Shown one piece after another: positions 1 through 5,342 of a stretch of DNA of 7,590 nt. Source of the DNA: an uncultured Lachnospiraceae bacterium (GTDB lineage Bacteria; Bacillota; Clostridia; Lachnospirales; Lachnospiraceae); NCBI GenBank assembly GCA_900313745.1, contig OMSM01000432.1, forward strand, positions 1 to 7,590. The letters are read 5' to 3'. A program made the position numbers and the translations under genes. Each line of letters begins with the position of its first letter. Positions within the stretch are counted from its first letter, which is position 1. The notes under the pieces are model-generated. The model did no database searches. It had not been told where the DNA came from and saw nothing but the letters and a program-made list of their open reading frames with translations.

Positions 1-569
1 AGCTGCTTGATCGGCGCGTTGCAGGCCAGGAAGTTGAGCGGCCTGGGGCCGAAGGAGAAGATCTTGAGGTTCTGCAGGCCGTAGACGGTGCGGGCGATCG
101 GGATGAACTCGTGGATCATGTCCGCGCACTCCTCTGCCGTGCCGACAGGGTACTCCGGAATATAGGCGTGAATATTGCGCAGCGCCAGGTTGTAGCTCGC
201 GTTCAGCATGCCGCAGTACGCGTCGCCTCTTCCGTCGGACAGATCGTTCTGGCTCTCCTCCGCCGCCGCGACGAACATCTTGGGTCCGTCGAAGTGCTTC
301 GCAAGAAGGGTCTCGGAGATCTCGGGACCGAAGTTGCCGAGGTAAACCACGAGAGCCTCGCAGCCGGCAGCCTTGACATCCTCGAGGGCCTGAACCATGT
401 GGATCTCGCTCTCCACGATGCACACAGGACACTCATAGATGTCCGCTGCGTCGTACTTCGCGGCATATGCGGCGACCAGGGCTTTCCTGCGGTTGACCGC
501 GAGGGACTCCGGGAAACAGTCACGGCTGACCGCGACTATGCCAACTTTGATCTTAGGTACGTTGTTCAT
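1..569 (-). CDS. L-fucose/L-arabinose isomerase family protein, N-terminal part (cut by window edge)
   Basis: The frame opens at ATG 569-567 and stays open to the window edge, giving 189 residues with no stop; the C-terminal part lies outside. The start is supported by AAGGAGG at 579-585, 9 nt upstream. The protein begins MNNVPKIKVGIVAVSRDCFP, a Rossmann-like first strand. It continues with a second strand around residues 71-82 (EALVVYLGNFGP) and ends in a GPRPLNFLACNAPIK stretch (about 174-188). I recognise this stretch from the COG2407 fucose/arabinose-isomerase-like family. Members interconvert aldoses and ketoses in the cytoplasm, and the C-terminal half, which is missing here, carries the metal-binding catalytic part. 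It follows DUF4867 and xylulokinase genes on the same strand, which fits a sugar-catabolic operon. The true substrate cannot be read from the sequence, and fucose is only the family name. I see no frameshift or truncation other than the window edge. Confidence 0.85.
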   Translation of the reverse strand, partial: MNNVPKIKVGIVAVSRDCFPESLAVNRRKALVAAYAAKYDAADIYECPVCIVESEIHMVQALEDVKAAGCEALVVYLGNFGPEISETLLAKHFDGPKMFVAAAEESQNDLSDGRGDAYCGMLNASYNLALRNIHAYIPEYPVGTAEECADMIHEFIPIARTVYGLQNLKIFSFGPRPLNFLACNAPIKQ

Positions 570-601
570 CAGTTTTGTCCTCCTTTAATGCAGCAGCTCT
601 C

Positions 602-618
602 CGGTGCGCAGGGCACCG
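602..618 (-). other. Intercistronic hairpin between DUF4867 gene and isomerase gene
   Basis: CGGTGC (602-607) and GCACCG (613-618) form a perfect 6-bp inverted repeat around a 5-nt loop in the 75-bp gap. A short palindrome AACCGGTT lies at 635-642, beside the DUF4867 stop codon. No U-tract follows on the minus strand, so it does not look like an intrinsic terminator. It could stabilise or separate mRNA segments of one operon, but this is inference. Confidence 0.35.
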
Positions 619-644
619 TGTCCGCCGCTTAATGAACCGGTTAA

Positions 645-1274
645 TCAGTCGGCAGCTACATCCCAGTTCCTGCCGATAAGGCCGAGAGGAGATCCCTCCC
701 CGACACCTTCGGGATGTCCGAGGAGCCACTTGTTGGTGGCGGTCAGGTGCCTGTCCTCCTCCGTATTGTCATGCTCCTTCTGAAGCGGATAATTGGTGCC
801 CTTCGCGAGGATAACTCCGACGCGGAAGCCCTTGTTTCCGGGAACCACACAGGGAGCATAGTGAAGCGTCGTTGCATAGACCTCGACCGTTGTCCCGGCG
901 GGTACGAGGAACGCCATCACCTTCCCGGTGTCATAGGTCATCTCCGGGGTGATGTCCTGCTGCCTGCCGAGGAGCAGGATTGCATCGGTCTGCGCGAAAT
1001 TGATCTCGGAGCAGCGGTGATACTCAAGCGCATTGAGCTTCGTGTTGAAGCCGTTGCAGTAGCCGATCTGCATCGGGATCTCTCCGAAGATCACATCCTG
1101 GACATATCTTCCCTCGTCGGTCTCCTCAAGATCGGGATCCCCGGGAACATAGATGGTGCTGTCCTCCGGCATGGGCTTCGAGGCGAGTGCCTCGATAAGT
1201 CCGCCGAACGCTGCGTCATGGAGAACTCTCCCGTAGGGGATAAACTCCGGATCCGTGACATTGTAGATTTTCAT
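645..1274 (-). CDS. DUF4867 family cupin-like protein
   Basis: 209 residues. The start ATG at 1274 is set by AAGGAGG at 1285-1291, with a 10-nt spacer. I recognise the DUF4867 family from the central block: IQIGYCNG-like (here MQIGYCNGFNTKLNALEYHR, 68-87), then SEIN, LLLGRQQDI (100-108), AFLVPAGTTVEVYATTLHYAPC (121-142) and GFRVGVILAKGTNYPL (149-164). The family has no established enzymatic role that I know of. The beta-rich pattern with Glu84, His86, Glu90 and His138 resembles the metal-ligand arrangement of cupins, so a metal-dependent sugar or sugar-acid role is possible; this is inference. It sits between a xylulokinase gene and a fucose-isomerase-like gene on the same strand, 53 and 75 bp away, and is probably co-transcribed with them. 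The sequence looks complete, without frameshift. Candidate roles are sugar isomerase or mutarotase accessory, or a sugar-binding protein. Confidence 0.85.
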   Translation of the reverse strand: MKIYNVTDPEFIPYGRVLHDAAFGGLIEALASKPMPEDSTIYVPGDPDLEETDEGRYVQDVIFGEIPMQIGYCNGFNTKLNALEYHRCSEINFAQTDAILLLGRQQDITPEMTYDTGKVMAFLVPAGTTVEVYATTLHYAPCVVPGNKGFRVGVILAKGTNYPLQKEHDNTEEDRHLTATNKWLLGHPEGVGEGSPLGLIGRNWDVAAD

Positions 1275-1291
1275 AAATGAATTTCCTCCTT

Positions 1292-1318
1292 GCCGGCGGC
1301 CTGTCCTGCGGCGCCGGC
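1292..1318 (-). other. Intercistronic hairpin next to the DUF4867 ribosome site
   Basis: GCCGGCG (1292-1298) and CGCCGGC (1312-1318) make a perfect 7-bp GC-rich stem, extendable past one mismatch, around a loop of at most 13 nt. It lies between the xylB stop (1328) and the DUF4867 Shine-Dalgarno (1285-1291), which it abuts directly. There is no U-tract, so termination is unlikely. Its position would allow it to affect mRNA stability or ribosome access for the downstream gene (inference). Confidence 0.35.
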
Positions 1319-1327
1319 CTGGTCTCC

Positions 1328-2800
1328 TTACTCCGCAAGAGCGGAGAACACGGGCTTCAGCGCGGGATAAAGCAGCTGGAACTTCTTATAGCGCTCGTCA
1401 TACTTCGCCGTGAGCTCGGGATCCGGCTCCACGGTTCCGCTCACGCGGACGATTGCCGCCGCGGCTTCCTCAACGTTTGCGTAGACGCCGCAGGCTACCA
1501 TCGCGAGCATCGCGCCGCCCATTCCGGGTCCTTCCTCGCTCACCGGAACATCCACCGGGATTCCGAGGATATTGGCGACCATCTTCCTCCAGAGCGGGCT
1601 CTTTGCTCCGCCGCCGCAGATCATGGTGCGGTCCACCGACGCTCCAAGCGCCCTGGCCTTCTCATACATATCGCGCACCGCAAAGGCGACGCCCTCAAGT
1701 ACGGCCTGGGTCATCTCCGCGCGGGTCGTGTCCATGGTCATTCCGACAAAACATGCCCTCGCCCTGGGGTCATTCCAGGGGGAGCGCTCACCCATGAGGT
1801 AGGGCAGGTAGAACACGCGGTTCTCACCGAGCTCCGTGATCGCTTCCTGCTCCGCGCCGTATTCCTTCGTCCCAAGGATATCGTCCATCCACCACTTGTT
1901 GCAGCTCGCGGCACTCAGCATGCAGCCCATCAGGTGATACTGCCCGTCCGCGTGCGCGAATGCGTGAAGCGCGTAGGTCGTGTCCGCGGCAAAATCTCTC
2001 GAGGAGATGAAAATCGTTCCGCTGGTGCCAAGCGAGACGTTGCATCTGCCGTCGCCGACCGTTCCCGTTCCGACAGCGGCTGCCGCGTTGTCGCCGGCGC
2101 CCGCCGCGACAACGGTGCTCTCCTTAAGTCCCAGCTCCGCCGCAAGTGCGGGGAGGAGCGTGCCGACCTTGTCGTAGCTCTCGTGAAGTTCAGGAAGCAT
2201 GTCGACGGTAATCCCGCAGATTCCGCACATCTCCTCGGACCAGCAGCGGTTTGCGACGTCGAGAAGCAGCATGCCCGAAGCGTCGGAGTAATCCGTCACA
2301 AACGCGCCGGAGAGACGGTAGGCAAGATAGTCCTTGGGAAGCATGATCTTGCGGATGCGCGCGAAATTCTCCGGCTCGTTGGCCTTAACCCAGAGAATCT
2401 TGGGGGCGGTGAACCCCGCAAAAGCGATGTTTCCGGTGTACTGGACGAGTTTCTCCCTTCCGATGACCTCGTTGAGATAATCCGTCTCCCTGCCGGTGCG
2501 TCCGTCATTCCAGAGAATCGCGGGACGGATCACTTCGTCATTCTCGTCGAGAATGACAAGGCCGTGCATCTGTCCGCCGAAACTGATGCCCTTAATCTCC
2601 TCAGGATCAAATCCGGCGACCAGTTCCTTAAGGCCGGCGATGCTCTCCCTGTACCAGTCCTCCGGATTCTGCTCGGACCAGCCCGGATTCGGGAAATACA
2701 GGGGATACTCCCTCGTAACGGTGCGTGCGATCGCACCCTTCTCGTCCATCAGAATCAGCTTCACTGACGATGTGCCGAGATCCACTCCGATAAAAAGCAT
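1328..2800 (-). CDS. xylB: Xylulokinase (FGGY carbohydrate kinase)
   Basis: 490 residues, close to the usual XylB length (about 484-500). It catalyses ATP-dependent phosphorylation of D-xylulose to xylulose 5-phosphate, feeding the pentose phosphate pathway in the cytoplasm. N-terminal FGGY domain: phosphate motif DLGTSSVK (7-14) with Asp7, the XylB-typical MHG substrate motif (78-80), WNDGRT (97-102) and TDYSDASGMLL (169-179). C-terminal domain: AGAGDNAAAAVGTG (233-246) with the predicted catalytic base Asp237, SLGTSGTIF (256-264), YLMGERSPWNDPRARA (334-349) and the nucleotide-site glycines GGGAKSPLWR (396-405). The start is fixed by AAAGGAG at 2806-2812, 5 nt upstream of ATG. DUF4867 and isomerase-family genes follow on the same strand, so the real substrate may be another ketopentose or deoxyketose made by that isomerase. 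The FGGY family changes substrate easily, so xylulose specificity is likely but not certain. Confidence 0.93.
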   Translation of the reverse strand: MLFIGVDLGTSSVKLILMDEKGAIARTVTREYPLYFPNPGWSEQNPEDWYRESIAGLKELVAGFDPEEIKGISFGGQMHGLVILDENDEVIRPAILWNDGRTGRETDYLNEVIGREKLVQYTGNIAFAGFTAPKILWVKANEPENFARIRKIMLPKDYLAYRLSGAFVTDYSDASGMLLLDVANRCWSEEMCGICGITVDMLPELHESYDKVGTLLPALAAELGLKESTVVAAGAGDNAAAAVGTGTVGDGRCNVSLGTSGTIFISSRDFAADTTYALHAFAHADGQYHLMGCMLSAASCNKWWMDDILGTKEYGAEQEAITELGENRVFYLPYLMGERSPWNDPRARACFVGMTMDTTRAEMTQAVLEGVAFAVRDMYEKARALGASVDRTMICGGGAKSPLWRKMVANILGIPVDVPVSEEGPGMGGAMLAMVACGVYANVEEAAAAIVRVSGTVEPDPELTAKYDERYKKFQLLYPALKPVFSALAE

Positions 2801-2802
2801 TT

Positions 2803-2913
2803 CTACTCCTTTCCACCTCCGGCAGATAGCCCGAAGATGCCCTCAAGCCCACTAATTACCTTATATTCTACGCCCGCCGGGACATCGCAGTCTATGCACT
2901 TTTTGCGGATCAC
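2803..2913 (-). CDS. Possible small ORF (36 aa, CxxC) bridging lspA and xylB
   Basis: A GTG at 2913-2911 overlaps the lspA TGA (GTGA junction). The frame stays open for 36 codons to TAG at 2805-2803, just 2 nt before the xylB ATG. The peptide starts (M)IRKKCIDCDVPAGVEYKV and ends SAGGGKE, with a Cys6-x-x-Cys9 pair. The tight junctions on both sides look operon-like. Against it, I see no Shine-Dalgarno before the GTG, about 58% G/C at third positions is not distinctive, and 36 open codons can occur by chance in GC-rich DNA. I recognise no family. The alternative is simply a 109-bp leader for xylB, which also holds a -10-like TATAAG (minus strand, 2865-2860) without a matching -35. Confidence 0.2.
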   Translation of the reverse strand: MIRKKCIDCDVPAGVEYKVISGLEGIFGLSAGGGKE

Positions 2914-3389
2914 AGCGACTTTATTGCCGCAATTCCCGCCCCCGCGATGATCGCGAAGTCAGCGATGTTGAACACGACCCTCTTCAGAGCAGGAATCCCG
3001 ATATCCAGCCGGATATAATCCACAACATGCCCCTGCCTTACCCTGTCGAGCGCATTGGAATACGCCCCTCCGAGCAGCAGGGAGAGCCCGGCCTTAAGCA
3101 TATGCGAACCTGCGTGTCCAAGGGTCGCGAAAAAAACCAGAGTCATCGCTGCGGTAAGCGCGACGGATACCCCTTTTATGAACCCGGGATACTTCTCCCC
3201 GAGATTAAGCGCGGCGCCGCTGTTGTGGATGTCGGTGAGAATCACCGCTCCCCGGGTTCCCGGGACGGTTCTCTCCGGCTTTCCGAGGTATTTCTTCTCC
3301 GCCCGCCGCTTCATTCCCTGATCCGCGGCGATCACTGCCGCAGGAATCAGGAGATAAATCAGTGCTGTCATAGCCCTTCGCTTATTCAT
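2910..3389 (-). CDS. lspA: Lipoprotein signal peptidase (signal peptidase II)
   Basis: 159 residues from ATG 3389. This aspartyl protease of the cytoplasmic membrane cleaves the signal peptide of diacylglyceryl-modified prolipoproteins. Visible family motifs, in order: a first membrane segment (about 8-22) running into ADQGMK with conserved Asp23; N56-SGAAL, corresponding to the usual NxGAAF; further hydrophobic segments (about 70-90 and 96-110); GGAYSNALDR (107-116); VVDY with catalytic Asp124; FNIAD with catalytic Asp144, entering the last membrane segment. The start overlaps the end of clpX by 8 nt (ATGAATAA). A GGAGGG sits 11 nt upstream inside clpX, so translation is probably coupled. 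The frame is open further upstream, but those residues are Arg-rich, lie inside clpX and lack a ribosome site. The sequence is somewhat divergent (Leu for the usual Phe after GAA), but the catalytic dyad is present. Confidence 0.88.
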   Translation of the reverse strand: MNKRRAMTALIYLLIPAAVIAADQGMKRRAEKKYLGKPERTVPGTRGAVILTDIHNSGAALNLGEKYPGFIKGVSVALTAAMTLVFFATLGHAGSHMLKAGLSLLLGGAYSNALDRVRQGHVVDYIRLDIGIPALKRVVFNIADFAIIAGAGIAAIKSL

Positions 3390-5094
3390 CAGTTTTCGCG
3401 CCCTCCGCATGAGGGACTTCCGCTGCTGCGGATCCGTGATCCTCCAGCCTGGGGACCTGGTGCGCCTTCTCCGGCGAGTCGGTCCTGATCTCGATTCTCG
3501 GTCCGCCCTTTCCCTCAATGTACGCCCTGGTGATGGTCACGCGGCCGATATTGTCGTCCTTCGGCACCTCATACATAATATCGAGCATAAAGTCCTCGAT
3601 AATTGCTCTCAGGGCTCTCGCTCCGGTATCCTTCTCCTTCGCCTTCTCGGCGATGGCGGTAAGGGCGTCCTCGTCGAACTCCAGGTCGACCTCGTCCAGG
3701 GCGAGCAGCTTCTGGTACTGCTTGAGGATGGCGTTCCTGGGTTCCTTAAGGATGCGCACAAGCATAGGGACATCCATGGAGGTCAGGGTGCAGATCACGG
3801 GGAGCCTTCCGATGAACTCGGGAATAAAGCCAAAACTTCTCAGGTCCTCGGTGGTCACCCTGGAAAGGATATCCGGATCGCTGTCAAAGCGGTCCTTCAG
3901 CTCGGCACTGTAGCCGAAACCGCTCTGCTTCGTCAGGCGCTTTTTTATGACATCGGGCAGATCCGGGAAGGCTCCGCCGCAGATAAAGAGGATATTCCTC
4001 GTGTCCACCATAGTCATCGGGACCATGGCGTTCTTGCTCGAGGAGCCGACCGGCACCTCGATCTGCGCTCCCTCCAGGAGCTTGAGCATTCCCTGCTGGA
4101 CGGACTCGCCGTTGACGTCCCTTGAGGTCATATTGCGCTTCTTCGCGATCTTGTCGATCTCGTCGATGAAGATGATTCCGCGCTCCGTCCGCTCCACGTC
4201 GTTGTCCGCAGCCTCAAGCAGCTTCGAGACCACGCTCTCGATGTCGTCGCCGATATAGCCGGCCTCCGTCAGCGAGGTGGCGTCGGCGATGGCCAGCGGG
4301 ACATCAAGGAGCCTCGCGAGAGTTTTGACGAGATAGGTCTTGCCGCAGCCCGTGGGACCGATCATCAGGATGTTGGACTTCTCGATCTCGATATCGTCCA
4401 TATGCCCTGTCTTTACTCTCTTGTAATGATTGTAGACCGCGACGGAGAGGGCCTTCTTCGCCCGCTCCTGGCCGACGACGTACTCGTCCAGCTTCTCCTT
4501 GATGACGTGCGGCGCGGGAATATTGTCGATGGAAAAGACCGGCTTGATCCTCGGTTCCTTCTTCTTTTTCACCTGGGGCTGCCCGGGGCCTCCCCTCATT
4601 CCGCCGAAAATATCGCCGAGATTAATGAAACTGACCGTCGGTCTCTTCCCGCCGGCCTTCTTCTCCTCATCCTGTCCGGAGTCCTCCTTGTCCCCGTCCT
4701 GCTCTGCGCCTTCCGGCTTCGTGCCCTGTCCCGAAGCAGTGCCTTTCCCGGCAGTACCGGATGTTCCTTCCTTCCCGGCGCTGTCTTCTTTCTCCGGAAG
4801 TGCGGAGCTTGGGGACTCCTCGCCCCGCTTCGGGATTCCGCCGGGTTCTCCCGTCTCCCCGGCGCCCGGAAAGCGGAGCTCCGGCACCATGTTCTTCATC
4901 ATGTCGTTCATAAGCCCAGGATTGTTAAGGAGCTGGCTGTAGTCCATCCTCGAAGCCATGTCCATCATGTTCTGCATGCAGTCCCTGCATATCGTTATGT
5001 TCCCCGGCATGTGGATCATTTTGCCCGCGGTCTCGGAGGACCTGCGGCACACGCCGCAGTATTCGATCACATCATTGTCGTTCGTGCTGCTCAT
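3382..5094 (-). CDS. clpX: ClpX-type AAA+ protein unfoldase with long linker and altered loops
   Basis: 570 residues, against about 420 for ordinary ClpX. ClpX hexamers unfold tagged proteins with ATP and feed them to ClpP. Domains: zinc-binding domain with Cys13, Cys16, Cys36 and Cys39; a Met-rich stretch (40-70); a Gly/Glu/Lys/Ser linker (about 71-182); the AAA+ module with Walker A GPTGCGKT (246-253), pore-1 loop GYIG (279-282), Walker B IIFIDE (307-312), sensor 1 region NILFICGGAF (367-376), Arg finger FIGR430 and sensor 2 GAR493; and a charged tail (about 534-570). The RKH loop aligns without gaps to S353-K354-N355, and the ClpP-docking IGF loop to F393-G394-Y395. The ATPase is intact but substrate choice or ClpP docking may differ. 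No tig, clpP or lon gene is in the window, so this may be a second ClpX (inference). The start at 5094 is fixed by an in-frame stop at 5107-5109; its ribosome site is weak (AGG only). lspA overlaps its end. Confidence 0.93.
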   Translation of the reverse strand: MSSTNDNDVIEYCGVCRRSSETAGKMIHMPGNITICRDCMQNMMDMASRMDYSQLLNNPGLMNDMMKNMVPELRFPGAGETGEPGGIPKRGEESPSSALPEKEDSAGKEGTSGTAGKGTASGQGTKPEGAEQDGDKEDSGQDEEKKAGGKRPTVSFINLGDIFGGMRGGPGQPQVKKKKEPRIKPVFSIDNIPAPHVIKEKLDEYVVGQERAKKALSVAVYNHYKRVKTGHMDDIEIEKSNILMIGPTGCGKTYLVKTLARLLDVPLAIADATSLTEAGYIGDDIESVVSKLLEAADNDVERTERGIIFIDEIDKIAKKRNMTSRDVNGESVQQGMLKLLEGAQIEVPVGSSSKNAMVPMTMVDTRNILFICGGAFPDLPDVIKKRLTKQSGFGYSAELKDRFDSDPDILSRVTTEDLRSFGFIPEFIGRLPVICTLTSMDVPMLVRILKEPRNAILKQYQKLLALDEVDLEFDEDALTAIAEKAKEKDTGARALRAIIEDFMLDIMYEVPKDDNIGRVTITRAYIEGKGGPRIEIRTDSPEKAHQVPRLEDHGSAAAEVPHAEGAKTDE

Positions 5095-5170
5095 ACTGTA
5101 CCTGTTTCATCCTTTGTCCTGTTCTCTTTATAAATGTCCCGGCACGCGGCCCCGAACCCGGCATAAGAGC

Positions 5171-5185
5171 GATGCGGACCGCATC
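5171..5185. promoter_or_regulatory. Palindrome in the clpX leader, possible operator or leader hairpin
   Basis: GATGCGG-A-CCGCATC is a perfect 15-bp palindrome with 7-bp arms, just downstream of the predicted clpX promoter. It lies among three copies of CCCGGCA (5138-5144, 5157-5163, 5185-5191; TGCCGGG on the transcribed strand). It matches neither the CtsR heptad nor the CIRCE element as I know them. It could be a repressor site or a small leader hairpin; the function is unknown. Confidence 0.3.
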
Positions 5186-5203
5186 CCGGCACTTCTGGAA
5201 ATG

Positions 5204-5232
5204 AGTATAATCTCTGGGAAAAACAGGCACAA
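5204..5232 (-). promoter_or_regulatory. clpX: Predicted sigma-A-type promoter for clpX-lspA
   Basis: On the minus strand, TTGTGC (5232-5227) and TATACT (5209-5204) are separated by exactly 17 bp. The -10 matches TATAAT at 5 of 6 positions and the -35 matches TTGACA at 3 of 6. It lies after the htrA terminator and before clpX, where a promoter is needed, and would leave a leader of about 100 nt. The weak -35 suggests modest strength or activator help. Confidence 0.5.
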
Positions 5233-5244
5233 GGAAATAAATTA

Positions 5245-5296
5245 TAAACAAAAACCCCCGGCGGGAACGGCCGGATTATGACCGTTTCCGCCGGGG
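5245..5296 (-). terminator. Rho-independent terminator after htrA
   Basis: Arms 5256-5270 and 5282-5296 form a 15-bp GC-rich stem with one G-U/A-C-type imperfection around an 11-nt loop. On the minus strand the stem is followed by a T-rich run (GTTTTTGTTTATAA). Distance from the htrA stop codon is about 46 bp. This ends the htrA transcript before the clpX promoter. Confidence 0.88.
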
Positions 5297-5313
5297 ATAA
5301 GGCTCTTGTGCTA

Positions 5314-5330
5314 CGCCGGAATATCCGGCG
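5314..5330 (-). other. Small hairpin between htrA stop and terminator
   Basis: CGCCGGA (5314-5320) and TCCGGCG (5324-5330) form a perfect 7-bp stem with a 3-nt loop, 12 bp after the htrA stop codon and just before the main terminator stem. It has no U-tract. It may help protect the 3' end of the htrA message, or be incidental. Confidence 0.35.
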
Positions 5331-5342
5331 GGAGTTTACTGA

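Noticed and set aside
1277..2767. A 496-codon open frame on the plus strand, opposite xylB.
   Set aside because: It is fully antisense to a kinase with all FGGY motifs, lacks recognisable domains and has an Arg/His-rich composition typical of a GC-rich shadow frame.
3390..3518. Upstream extension of lspA by 43 residues.
   Set aside because: The extra part is Arg-rich, lies wholly inside clpX, and would precede the natural first membrane segment; the ATG at 3389 has a GGAGGG upstream.
4402..5133. Long plus-strand frames opposite clpX, here and at 3409-4125.
   Set aside because: They mirror the conserved ClpX coding frame, have no family-like motifs, and arise from its codon bias.
5095..5203. 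Riboswitch or T-box leader upstream of clpX.
   Set aside because: The leader is only about 100 nt, shows only short stems and repeats, and contains no recognisable conserved riboswitch core.
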